A program made the translations under genes and the position numbers. Positions 42,880 to 52,358 of a stretch of DNA of 64,000 bases are shown here, piece after piece. Where the stretch lies: positions 682,001 through 746,000 of the forward strand of contig NZ_RJTX01000002.1 in the NCBI RefSeq assembly GCF_003729955.1, given 5' to 3'. Position 1 is the first letter of the stretch, and each line of letters opens with the position of its first letter. Source of the DNA: Chryseobacterium daecheongense. Its GTDB lineage: Bacteria > Bacteroidota > Bacteroidia > Flavobacteriales > Weeksellaceae. The notes beneath the pieces are model-generated. The model was not told the DNA's origin. It made no database searches and saw only the letters and a list, made by a program, of their open reading frames with translations.

Positions 42880-44952
42880 CTAGTACTGTAGCATTTCTTC
42901 AATCTTCGCAGCCAGCTTCTCGGCATTAGGAAGCATTTCTTTTTCTAACACCAGGTTAATTGGAACTGCTGGTAAATCTAATGATCCCATGGTTTCCACC
43001 GGAGCATCCAGATATCTGAAACAGTTTTTAGAAATACGATGGGCAAAAGCTTCTGCAAAGGAGTTATTCAATTGCTCTTCTGTAAGGACGATGCATTTTC
43101 CATGGGCTTTCACTCTTTCAAAAACAAGCTCTTCATCTAATGGAATTAATGTTCTCAGATCGATCACTTCAACTCTCCCGTTAAAGTTTTTAACTGCTTC
43201 TTTAGCCCAATATACTCCCATTCCATAAGTCACTACAAGTAATGTTCTGCCTTTATCAGTTTCATCTTTATCCGCTTCAATAATTACTTTTCCTTTTCCG
43301 AAAGGTAAAATATAATCTTCCGCCGGCTCTATCGTTTTGGCATCTTCCGTTCCCGGAACCTTACTCCAGTATAGACCTTTATGTTCCAGCATTACCACTG
43401 GGTTCGGATCGTAATACGCCGCTTTTAAAAGTCCTTTAAAGTCTGCTGCATTACTTGGATATGCTATTTTAATACCTTTGATATTCGCCAGAATACTTTC
43501 AACACTTCCACTGTGATATGGACCACCACCTCCGTAAGCTCCGATAGGAACACGGATGATATTGCTTACCGGGTATTTTCCGTTGCTTAAATAGTTCGAT
43601 TTTGAAATCTCTGTAATCAATTGGTTGATTCCCGGATAAATATAGTCTGCAAACTGCACTTCAACAATGGGCTTTAATCCAACCGCACTCATACCGGTTG
43701 TAGAACCGATAATATACGCTTCCTGAATAGCCGTATTAAATACTCTTTTACTTCCGAATTTCTTTCCTAATGTTACAGTCTCACGGAAAACTCCGCCGAT
43801 TCTTTCTCCAACATCCTGCCCGTAAAGTAACGCTTCAGGGTGCTTCCACATCAACTCCTGGATAGCATGGATGGCCGCATCTACCATTACGATCTTTTCT
43901 CCGTCTTTTGGTTCGCGGGTTCCCACTTCTTCGATAATAGGTGTAGGAGCGAAAATATGATTCGTTACAGTTTCAGGTTTAGGATCCGGAGCGTTTTTAG
44001 CTCTTTCAAAAGCTTCTTCGGCTTCTAGTCTTGCTTTTTTGGTGATTTGTTTTAGTAATTCTTCATCCACTCCTGCTTCCAGCAATTGATTTCTTAAAAT
44101 CTCTCCCGGGTCTTTAGCTCTGTGCTTGGCAAGATCTGTCTCATCTCTATAGAATTCTCTTCTTACCCCTGAAGTATGATGTCCGATTAAAACGGTTTTA
44201 GCGCAAACTACTAATGGTTTTCTTTCTGTTCTAACAAAATCAACAGCCTTTTTCATGACCTCGAAACTTTCAGCAAAGTCAGTTCCGTCCACTCTCATTC
44301 TGCTTAAACCGGTAAATCCAGCTACAAAATCATAGGCATCACAAGTCCTTGCCTCTTCTTTCGTTACGGAAATTCCCCACTCATTATCTTGAACAAGGAA
44401 TATGATTGGAAGCTGGTGTAAAGCAGCAAACTGTAATGCTTCACTTACTTCACCTTCAGTCACGGAATTATCACCCAGGCTGCAAATAACAACCGGATTA
44501 TTTTCAAACTGCTGTAAATTAAAGTCCTGGATATATTTGATTCCCTGTGCAACTCCTGTAGTTGGGATTGTCTGCATTCCTGTTGCTGAGCTTTGATGAA
44601 TGATTTTCGGCATCTTTTCATCTCTGCTTGAAGGGTGTGAATAGTAAGATCTACCTCCTGAAAAAGGATCATCAGCTTTGGCTAATAACTGAAGCATCAA
44701 TTGGTAAGGCTCGAAACCCATTCCAAGAAGAATACTTTCGTCTCTATAATATGGAGAAACCCAATCTTCTTTCGTTAATTGATAAGCGGTTGCCAATTGA
44801 ATGGCTTCATGGCCTCTTGACGTACTATGAACATATTTACAGATATTTCTGTTTTCTTCGTAAATATCGGCCATAGCTTTGGCAAGCATCATATGGTTAT
44901 AAGCCTTGAGTAAAATTTCCTGAGAAACTTTTTCGTGAAGTGTATTTTCCAT
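42880..44952 (-). CDS. branched-chain 2-oxoacid dehydrogenase E1, alpha and beta fused
   Basis: The start at 44952 (MENTLHEKVSQ) is chosen over an ATG at 44979, whose extra residues (MFFYVSLLS) come from the terminator hairpin. The alpha part at about 1-330 has the TPP motif CSLGDNSVTEGEVSEAL...QDNEWG (near 150-190). The beta part at about 345-690 has LYGQDVGERIGGVFRET, VEVQFADYIYPGINQ and the transketolase-type C-terminal domain. Together they oxidatively decarboxylate 2-oxoisovalerate and its relatives, with E2 and E3 encoded elsewhere. The fused layout is typical of Bacteroidota. Other 2-oxoacids cannot be excluded. Confidence 0.9.
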   Translation of the reverse strand: MENTLHEKVSQEILLKAYNHMMLAKAMADIYEENRNICKYVHSTSRGHEAIQLATAYQLTKEDWVSPYYRDESILLGMGFEPYQLMLQLLAKADDPFSGGRSYYSHPSSRDEKMPKIIHQSSATGMQTIPTTGVAQGIKYIQDFNLQQFENNPVVICSLGDNSVTEGEVSEALQFAALHQLPIIFLVQDNEWGISVTKEEARTCDAYDFVAGFTGLSRMRVDGTDFAESFEVMKKAVDFVRTERKPLVVCAKTVLIGHHTSGVRREFYRDETDLAKHRAKDPGEILRNQLLEAGVDEELLKQITKKARLEAEEAFERAKNAPDPKPETVTNHIFAPTPIIEEVGTREPKDGEKIVMVDAAIHAIQELMWKHPEALLYGQDVGERIGGVFRETVTLGKKFGSKRVFNTAIQEAYIIGSTTGMSAVGLKPIVEVQFADYIYPGINQLITEISKSNYLSNGKYPVSNIIRVPIGAYGGGGPYHSGSVESILANIKGIKIAYPSNAADFKGLLKAAYYDPNPVVMLEHKGLYWSKVPGTEDAKTIEPAEDYILPFGKGKVIIEADKDETDKGRTLLVVTYGMGVYWAKEAVKNFNGRVEVIDLRTLIPLDEELVFERVKAHGKCIVLTEEQLNNSFAEAFAHRISKNCFRYLDAPVETMGSLDLPAVPINLVLEKEMLPNAEKLAAKIEEMLQY

Positions 44953-44974
44953 AGAAAGCAAAGATACATAAAAA

Positions 44975-45006
44975 AACAAAATACTAACAAGTGTTAGTAT
45001 TTTGTT
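44975..45006 (-). terminator. terminator of the S8 protease gene, close to the E1 promoter
   Basis: A perfect 15-base-pair stem (44975-44989 with 44992-45006) on an AG loop. On the minus strand it is followed by a T-run into the E1 leader, so it ends the protease message and lies just before the E1 gene start. Confidence 0.8.
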
Positions 45007-45030
45007 GTATCCTGAATATTTTTTTCTGAA

Positions 45031-47145
45031 TTATTCTTTGATAACCTTCTTAGAAACTACATCTTTATCTGTTTTTACTTCAATGATGTATATTCCTTTA
45101 GGGTATGATGATAAATCTACAGACTCTTGGTCATTGTTGATTATTCCATTTTGTAATTTCTTGCCAGAAAGATCATACACATTGAAAGTAGATTTTCTAG
45201 GTGCTTTCATGACTTTTACGATGTCCTTAGTAACCGTAGGAGCAATAGTAATTCCATTAGTAATTTCAGCATCTTTAGTACCTAGGACTTGTTGACTGTG
45301 ACCCGTAACAATAATAGAATAGTTTTGAGGGTTGTTTGACCCTACATTGTCTACCAACGTTCCTTTGTTAGAGATCTCAATTCTATAGTTTCTTCCGGCA
45401 ACCGGAGCATCGATAACCACTTGTTCTACATTATCAACATTGTTGTCAGCTTTTGTTGCAGGTGTATTTGGACTTGCAGCGTTAAGCTTCCATGGATAAT
45501 AAATAAGGTTATTGGTTGTATCGATAATTCTAAGATCTAAATCATTAACTAATCTGGATGTTCTGTTATTGTGAATAGTTTGATAAGTAGTAGGAAGGTT
45601 TGTATATGCTGGGTCAATCCACGAAATAGTTACCTTTAATGGTTCACTTCCTGACGCCGTTACTAGTTTTTTATTTGAAACTCCACTTGTTAAACTTTCG
45701 TTATTAAAGATTACTGTACCATTAGATTTTCCTACTAAAAGTTCAGCACCTTTTTTGGCATCAGCATATCCCCAACCGAATAATGGATCAGGACCAACAT
45801 TTCCTGCTTCTTTTGCTGAGTGTACTAATAAAGTTTTAGCGGAAGCTGCATTTAAAAGACTTCCGGTAAATAATTGTTTATGAATTTGTGTCCAAAGTCC
45901 GATGATCCCAGTAATTACAGGTGCAGAATATGATGTTCCACTACCATTAGTATAGGTCTCACTTCCTGCAGTGCTTGAAGAAGGAGCAAAAACATCAGTA
46001 CCCGTTGTAGCGATATCTGGTTTGATACCTCCATCATCTCTAGGTCCTGCACTACTGTAGCTTGAATGTACTACATCTGTAGGAGCTGTATAACGAAAAT
46101 TATTAGTAGTGATAACATCTGTAGCAGCAACTACGATAATATTTTTAGCCAAAGAACCGTTAGTAATACAGTCCGCACCATTACTACAGTTGTTTGGTGG
46201 AAGAGTTGCTCCTGCCGGGAATGCTACATAACTGGATCCGCTTCTGTAGTATGCTGAAGTGACTGAACTTCCTGTAGGCCCGTCACCAAAATAGTTACCA
46301 GCTGATTTTACAATAATATTAGATGGATTTTGATATACAATATCATCATAATTTGCGTCATTATCTAAATATGCTCCTTGCAGATCATAAGCTGTACCAG
46401 CTGTACCTCCCGAATAATAGCCGCTCCAGTACCATGCACTTTGAGGAAGCCCATAGCTAGGCCCCCATAACCATCCTCCGTTACTTCCATATGAATGGTT
46501 GGAGATATTCGGGTTTGCTAATAATATTTTATCAAATACATCACTTGCTGAAGATTGTCCTGGCAAAGTGGTATCATCAAACATATAAGAATCGATGGTA
46601 GAATTGATGGCAACACCTTTGATGTCTCCACTTAAACCACCACCACTTACGGTTATAGAACGTGCCCCAATAAATCCAGCTACACTTGTTGAGTGTCCAC
46701 TGTAACTTTGAGTAGAGGCTTCTTTGTTAGTGATTCTTCCGGCTGCATTGGCAAATGCTGTATGGGTTGCAAATACTCTTCCACCATCAAAAATGGTATA
46801 CTTTATATTTTCACCATTAAAAGCTCCGGTTAATCCTACTACATTTCCTGCAGTATTAAGAGCATCAGTATTAGCATTGTAGCCCTGTCTTATGTCTTCG
46901 GTTGTATAGAAGAAAGGATTACCATCAAATACAAAAGCCACTCTTCCCTTTAACTGATCAAGCTTTGCTTTTAATTCTTGATTTTTGTTTAAATCAATAG
47001 TACTGTAATTACTATTTATATAGTTTTCAAAAGCTTGTTGTTTTATAGCTTTTTGTTGATCAAATTTTCTATGCAAAGCTTCATTGCTTTGCGCACTTAT
47101 TAAAGTTATAGCTAATGTACTGACTAAAAGTAAATGTTTCTTCAT
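45031..47145 (-). CDS. T9SS-exported S8 (subtilisin-family) serine protease
   Basis: This 704-residue protein has a signal peptide (MKKHLLLVSTLAITLISAQ). A propeptide-like region precedes the S8 catalytic domain: Asp in YTIFDGGRVFATH (near 120), His in SGHSTSVAGF (near 150), and Ser in GTSYSAPVITGI (near 405). A jelly-roll P-like domain lies at about 475-620. A C-terminal sorting domain (about 632-704) has FNVYDLSGKKLQ and YPKGIYIIEVKTD and ends with a lysine-rich tail. The layout predicts export by the type IX system to the surface or medium. The sorting domain differs clearly from those of the four tandem proteins at 52-63.6 kb. Confidence 0.9.
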   Translation of the reverse strand: MKKHLLLVSTLAITLISAQSNEALHRKFDQQKAIKQQAFENYINSNYSTIDLNKNQELKAKLDQLKGRVAFVFDGNPFFYTTEDIRQGYNANTDALNTAGNVVGLTGAFNGENIKYTIFDGGRVFATHTAFANAAGRITNKEASTQSYSGHSTSVAGFIGARSITVSGGGLSGDIKGVAINSTIDSYMFDDTTLPGQSSASDVFDKILLANPNISNHSYGSNGGWLWGPSYGLPQSAWYWSGYYSGGTAGTAYDLQGAYLDNDANYDDIVYQNPSNIIVKSAGNYFGDGPTGSSVTSAYYRSGSSYVAFPAGATLPPNNCSNGADCITNGSLAKNIIVVAATDVITTNNFRYTAPTDVVHSSYSSAGPRDDGGIKPDIATTGTDVFAPSSSTAGSETYTNGSGTSYSAPVITGIIGLWTQIHKQLFTGSLLNAASAKTLLVHSAKEAGNVGPDPLFGWGYADAKKGAELLVGKSNGTVIFNNESLTSGVSNKKLVTASGSEPLKVTISWIDPAYTNLPTTYQTIHNNRTSRLVNDLDLRIIDTTNNLIYYPWKLNAASPNTPATKADNNVDNVEQVVIDAPVAGRNYRIEISNKGTLVDNVGSNNPQNYSIIVTGHSQQVLGTKDAEITNGITIAPTVTKDIVKVMKAPRKSTFNVYDLSGKKLQNGIINNDQESVDLSSYPKGIYIIEVKTDKDVVSKKVIKE

Positions 47146-47414
47146 AACACTTAAAAAATATTGAATAAAATATTAAAAAGCAAATATATACAAAAATATT
47201 AAGGTGGATAAATATGATATGGAAAAGTTGAATTATTATTGATAGATTTTTTCTAAAATATTGTTTTTATTAAGTTTTTCATGTTTTTAAATGATGTTGG
47301 AAAATAGTGAAAAATTGAAATTGTCTGCTTCCCAAAGACAGTTGTAAAAAAACTTAATATTGAAAAAATTGAAGTAACTTTACATTCTCTTTCTTAAAAA
47401 AGTTAGAAAATTAT

Positions 47415-50400
47415 ATGTACTTAATTTTTGATACAGAAACCACAGGGTTACCAAAAAATTTCAACGCTCCTCTTTCAGATTCGGAAAACTGGCCAAGAAT
47501 GGTTCAGATTGCATGGCAATTACATGATGATGATGGAAATCTGATAGAAAACCAGGATTATATCATTAAACCTGAAGGGTATGATATTCCCTTTAATGCT
47601 GCCAGAATTCACGGGATAACCACAAAGATTGCCAATGAAGAAGGACGGGATCTGCAGGAAGTTTTGGAAGAGTTTTCTAAAGTTCTGGAAAGGGTACGTG
47701 TGGTATCCGGACACAATGTTGAGTTTGATTATAATATTGTAGGTGCTGAGTTTTTCAGAAAAAACTTAAAAGATAATCTTCAGGAAAAGCCAAAAGCAGA
47801 TACCATGATCCTCGGAACGGATTTTTGCCAGCTTGGAGGCGGAAGAGGTGGAAGATTCAAGCCGCCAAAGCTTGAAGAATTATATGAAAAACTATATGGG
47901 AGTAAATTTGATGAAGCACATAATGCAGCGGCCGACGTAAATGCTACAGCACAGGTTTTCTTCGAAATGATGAGGGTAGGGATAATTCCTGCTGAAGTGC
48001 TGAAGATTTCCGAAGACCAGCTAAGATATTTCAAAACGCTTTATCCGGACCCGATAAAACCTTTCGGAATAGTGATCCGAAGACAGGTTGCGGACTTCCA
48101 TAACAAGAAAAAGCAGACCGATTTCGGAAGTATTGATGAAATTGATCTTGGGAAATATTTCAATTTCGACAACCACAGTGTTTTTTCAACATTGATGGCA
48201 ACGTCGAGCATTTCTGATCTTATCAAGCGAGCTTCGGATGATAATTTCCCTGCTGTAGGAATGGTGGATCTGGGGAATATGATGGGAGCCTTTAAATTTG
48301 TTTCTGCCGTAGAATCAGCCAATGCAGACAGAGCTAAAAAGTATAAAGAATATCTTGCCAAAAAGCAGGAAGCAGAAGAAAATGGTGGAGCTTTTAATGA
48401 AGAGGAGCCTGTTTTAGAACCTTTAATTCCGGTTGTAGGTTGTGAATTCTATATCTCCGATCGTTATGAACAAAAGCAATTTACCAAAGATGATCCGGAT
48501 AGAAGAACACAGGTTGTTCTTCTGGCAAAGGACTTCAATGGATATAAAAACCTGGCGAAGCTTTCGAGCATTGGATTTTTAAAAGGATTTTACTTCGGAG
48601 TTCCGAGGATCAGTCGTGAACTAATTGCAGAATATAAAGAAGGTTTGATAGCCTTAACTTCCGGGATTCATGGAGATATTCCTGATGCGATCTTAAATAC
48701 AGGGGAACAAAAAGGGGAAGAACTTTTCAAATGGTGGAAAGAAACTTTTGAAGATGATTTTTATGTTCAGATCCAAAACCACAAACTACCGGAAGAAGAA
48801 CATTTAAATGAGGTTTTATTATATCTGGCGGATAAATACAATGTAAAGATCCTGGCTCAGAATGAAACTTTTTATACTGATAAAGACGATTCCAATATCC
48901 AGGATATTGTAAGCTGTATCAAAGACGGTGAAAAACTGTCAACTCCTGTAGGAAAAGGTTTTGGGAAGCGAAGAGGATTGGCAACCGGTGAATATTATAT
49001 CAAAAACAGCGATGAAATTAAAGAAGCATTTCTTGCTTATCCGGATGCCTTTGAAGCCTATGAAGAATTTTTGGCTAAATTCAGTCCGTATACATTAAAA
49101 AGAGATGTACTTCTTCCTAAATTTGATATTCCTGAGGAGTTTGTTCATCCTGAAGATGAGGTTGACGGAGGAAAACGTGGCGAGATGGCTTATCTTACTT
49201 ATTTAACTTACGAAGGAGCTAAAAAAAGATATATTGATACAGGGATAACCGATGAAATTAAAGAACGGCTTGATTTCGAATTGGATGTTATTGCCAATAC
49301 AGGGTATCCGGGATACTTTCTTATTGTTCAGGATTTCTGTAATGAAGCCAGAAAAATGGGAGTGTGGGTTGGTCCCGGACGTGGTTCCGCAGCAGGTTCT
49401 GCTGTAGCCTATTGCATTGGAATTACTAATGTGGACCCTATTAAATATGACCTCCTTTTTGAGAGATTCCTGAATCCGGAAAGGATTTCAATGCCCGATA
49501 TTGATATCGACTTTGATGATGAAGGAAGGGACAGAATTATCAAATGGGTAATTGATAAATACGGACAGAGCCAGGTTGCCCAGATCATTACGTATTCCGT
49601 TCTTGGAGGAAAATCTGCTATTAAAGATGCAGGAAGGGTACTGGATGTTCCGATTCCTGAAACTAATAATATTGCCAAATTGGTTCCTTCGACACCGGGA
49701 ATGAATATTGCAAAGGCATTGTCAAAATATGACAAATTAAAGCCCGAAGAACAGATGCTTGTCGATGAGATGAGGATGGTTCTCAGTAATCCCGAAGATC
49801 CACGTTTTGATGTTCTGGAGAGTGCAAAAAAAATGGAAGGATGTATCCGAAATACGGGTATTCATGCTTGTGGAGTAATTATTACGCCGGAAGAGGTAAG
49901 TAATCTTGTTCCGGTAACCATTGCTGCAAAAGATGCAGACATTCTTGTTTCACAGTTTGATAACTCCGTTGCAGAAAGTGCCGGGTTATTGAAAATGGAC
50001 TTCCTGGGTCTTCGTACATTAACCATCATCAAAGATGCCCTGAAGCTTGTTAAAGAAAGGCATGGTGTTGACATTGATCCGGATACGATCCCTCTTGATG
50101 ATCAAAAGACTTATCAATTATTTAAAGAAGGAAGAACAGTAGGGATTTTCCAGTATGAAAGTCCGGGAATGCAGAAGTATATGAGAGAGCTTAAGCCAAC
50201 GGTTTTTGCTGACCTTATTGCGATGAATGCGCTTTATCGTCCGGGGCCTATCAAATATATCCCGAATTTCATTAACAGGAAACACGGTATTGAAGAGATT
50301 GTTTATGATTTACCTGAAACTGAGGAATATTTAAAGGAAACCTATGGGATTACCGTTTACCAGGAGCAGGTAATGCTTTTATCTCAAAAATTGGCCAATT

Positions 50401-52082
50401 TTACCAAAGGTGAAGCCGATACTCTGAGAAAAGCGATGGGTAAAAAACAGATTGACGTTCTGAATAAAATGTACCCTAAATTCATTGAAGGTGGACGTAA
50501 AAATAATCTTGATGAAACCCGTCTGGAAAAAATCTGGAACGACTGGAAAGCGTTTGCGGAATATGCGTTTAACAAATCCCACTCAACGTGTTATGCGCTG
50601 GTAGCTTATCACACCGCTTTTTTAAAAGCGAATTATCCTGCAGAATACATGGCGAGTGTAATGAGTAATAACATCAACAATACAGCGCAGATCACCATGT
50701 TCATGGAAGATTGTAAGAGTATGGGGGTGGATGTTTTAGGGCCGGATGTGAATGAATCACAATATAAGTTTTCGGTAAACGAAAAAGGACAGATCCGTTT
50801 TGGCCTGGGAGCAATCAAAGGGATTGGGGAAGGACCAAGTGAAGCCATTACTAAAGAAAGAGAAAACGGAAGATTTAAAGATATCTATGACTTCTTTGAA
50901 AGAATTCCTTCATCACAGGTTAATAAAAGGGTAGCGGAGAGTTTGGTGATTGCCGGGGCTTTTGATGAATTGGATAAATATCACAGAGGACAGTATTTTG
51001 ATATCGATGTAGCAGGAAGAACCAATTTGGAAAGGCTTTTAAGATATGGTCAAAGTTTCCAGGAGAGTAAGAATGAGGTGGAAAATTCTCTTTTTGCCGA
51101 CTTTGCTGAAGAAATCCAGATTGAACAGCCTAAATTGGCTCCTTGTCCTGAGTGGCCGAATATGCATAAGCTTAATAAAGAAAAAGAAATTATCGGATTC
51201 TATCTTTCCGCACATCCATTGGATGAGTTCAAATATCAGTTCCAGTTTATGCAGGGACAGCTTTCCAAGAAATCTGTATTGGAAAAAGAAGAAGGTGAAA
51301 AAATAGTAGTAGACGAAGCTCCGATTTTGGAACAGGATACGGTGGATGAGGTTGCCGATATTGTGGAGATCGTTTCTGATGAATTACTGACTGGAGAAGA
51401 AGAGATTATTGAAGAAACAACAAAAAAAGCAGAACCTAAAGGAAACTTCGGGTTCCTGAATCTTGATGAAGTAGACGCTTATAAAGAGCAGGCATTTAGT
51501 AATAAACCACCGGAATTATTCGAAGAGAAGAAAAAAGACTGGAAACAGATCCAAAAAGAGAAAGAAAACGGAGGCGGAGGAAAAGAATTTACTGTAGCCG
51601 GATTGATTACAGAATATAGAGTGCAGGATGGTTTTAAAAGTGGAGAGAAGGTTGCTTTTCTTACATTAGAGGATTATACAGGTTCTTATTCTTTCAGGTT
51701 GGGAGACAGGGATTATATGCGTTTGAAAGAAAAGCTTGAAGTACAACGCTTTGTGATCTTAAAAATAAAGTTTGCACAAGTAAAAGACGGCCGTGTATTC
51801 GTGAACGTAAATGAGGTAATTGAGCTTAAAGAAGCATTTGAAAGATTTGCTAAAAGTATATCTTTGGTCATGGATGTGATGGATTTCAGAAAAGAAGATT
51901 TGGAGTTTTTCAGAAATGTTCTTGAAAAAAATAAAGGTGAGCAGAAATTAAAATTCTATCTTAAAAACATTGAAGATGATTCCCATATAGAGCTTCAATC
52001 CATGAAATATTCTGTTGATCTGAATGGAGATCTCATTAAGGAAATTCAATTACTCAATAAATATGAGTTTTATTTAAACTAA
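47415..52082 (+). CDS. dnaE: DNA polymerase III alpha subunit with N-terminal proofreading exonuclease
   Basis: The 1555-residue replicative polymerase begins with a DnaQ-like DEDD exonuclease (about 1-190): DTETTG, GHNVEFD and the third motif HNAAADVNATAQ. A PHP domain (about 245-480) follows, where NHSVFS and VDLGN replace the metal-binding HxH and DHGN of active PHP domains. The polymerase core has GPGRGSAAGSAV and the catalytic PDIDIDFDDEGRD near 693. A helix-hairpin-helix region and an OB fold near 1387 (FTVAGLITEYR) come after. The long acidic linker near 1295-1340 is unusual. It is the only gene here with a strict cell-cycle role and seems transcribed alone. Confidence 0.96.
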   Translation: MYLIFDTETTGLPKNFNAPLSDSENWPRMVQIAWQLHDDDGNLIENQDYIIKPEGYDIPFNAARIHGITTKIANEEGRDLQEVLEEFSKVLERVRVVSGHNVEFDYNIVGAEFFRKNLKDNLQEKPKADTMILGTDFCQLGGGRGGRFKPPKLEELYEKLYGSKFDEAHNAAADVNATAQVFFEMMRVGIIPAEVLKISEDQLRYFKTLYPDPIKPFGIVIRRQVADFHNKKKQTDFGSIDEIDLGKYFNFDNHSVFSTLMATSSISDLIKRASDDNFPAVGMVDLGNMMGAFKFVSAVESANADRAKKYKEYLAKKQEAEENGGAFNEEEPVLEPLIPVVGCEFYISDRYEQKQFTKDDPDRRTQVVLLAKDFNGYKNLAKLSSIGFLKGFYFGVPRISRELIAEYKEGLIALTSGIHGDIPDAILNTGEQKGEELFKWWKETFEDDFYVQIQNHKLPEEEHLNEVLLYLADKYNVKILAQNETFYTDKDDSNIQDIVSCIKDGEKLSTPVGKGFGKRRGLATGEYYIKNSDEIKEAFLAYPDAFEAYEEFLAKFSPYTLKRDVLLPKFDIPEEFVHPEDEVDGGKRGEMAYLTYLTYEGAKKRYIDTGITDEIKERLDFELDVIANTGYPGYFLIVQDFCNEARKMGVWVGPGRGSAAGSAVAYCIGITNVDPIKYDLLFERFLNPERISMPDIDIDFDDEGRDRIIKWVIDKYGQSQVAQIITYSVLGGKSAIKDAGRVLDVPIPETNNIAKLVPSTPGMNIAKALSKYDKLKPEEQMLVDEMRMVLSNPEDPRFDVLESAKKMEGCIRNTGIHACGVIITPEEVSNLVPVTIAAKDADILVSQFDNSVAESAGLLKMDFLGLRTLTIIKDALKLVKERHGVDIDPDTIPLDDQKTYQLFKEGRTVGIFQYESPGMQKYMRELKPTVFADLIAMNALYRPGPIKYIPNFINRKHGIEEIVYDLPETEEYLKETYGITVYQEQVMLLSQKLANFTKGEADTLRKAMGKKQIDVLNKMYPKFIEGGRKNNLDETRLEKIWNDWKAFAEYAFNKSHSTCYALVAYHTAFLKANYPAEYMASVMSNNINNTAQITMFMEDCKSMGVDVLGPDVNESQYKFSVNEKGQIRFGLGAIKGIGEGPSEAITKERENGRFKDIYDFFERIPSSQVNKRVAESLVIAGAFDELDKYHRGQYFDIDVAGRTNLERLLRYGQSFQESKNEVENSLFADFAEEIQIEQPKLAPCPEWPNMHKLNKEKEIIGFYLSAHPLDEFKYQFQFMQGQLSKKSVLEKEEGEKIVVDEAPILEQDTVDEVADIVEIVSDELLTGEEEIIEETTKKAEPKGNFGFLNLDEVDAYKEQAFSNKPPELFEEKKKDWKQIQKEKENGGGGKEFTVAGLITEYRVQDGFKSGEKVAFLTLEDYTGSYSFRLGDRDYMRLKEKLEVQRFVILKIKFAQVKDGRVFVNVNEVIELKEAFERFAKSISLVMDVMDFRKEDLEFFRNVLEKNKGEQKLKFYLKNIEDDSHIELQSMKYSVDLNGDLIKEIQLLNKYEFYLN

Positions 52083-52110
52083 AAATTGATTTTTGTAGAA
52101 TAATATTAAT

Positions 52111-52140
52111 AAAAGACAGCTTATGCTGTCTTTTTTATTT
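52111..52140 (+). terminator. intrinsic terminator of dnaE
   Basis: AAAAGACAGC and GCTGTCTTTT pair around a TTAT loop, followed by T residues. It lies 28 bases after the dnaE stop. Confidence 0.9.
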
Positions 52141-52358
52141 GAATGTAAAAATTAGAGTTATTGTTATATATTATTGATTTTCAATTTATTATAAATAATT
52201 CATTTATTGATGAATTTTTATTTAACTAAATGAATGTTTAGTTTTTTGTTAATTAAAACTGTTTTAAATTATTGATTTTCTAATAAAAATTGTTTTAATA
52301 TATTATTTATATAATTTATTTTGTAAATTTATACTTTGAATTTTAAATAAAACTAAGT

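Noticed and set aside
44953-44979. Longer start of the E1 gene
   Set aside because: The nine extra residues are encoded by the inverted repeat of the upstream terminator; MENTLHEK at 44952 is the natural start.
42880-47145. Idea that the S8 protease and E1 genes form an operon
   Set aside because: A perfect hairpin with a T-run lies between them (44975-45006), so they are probably separate messages.
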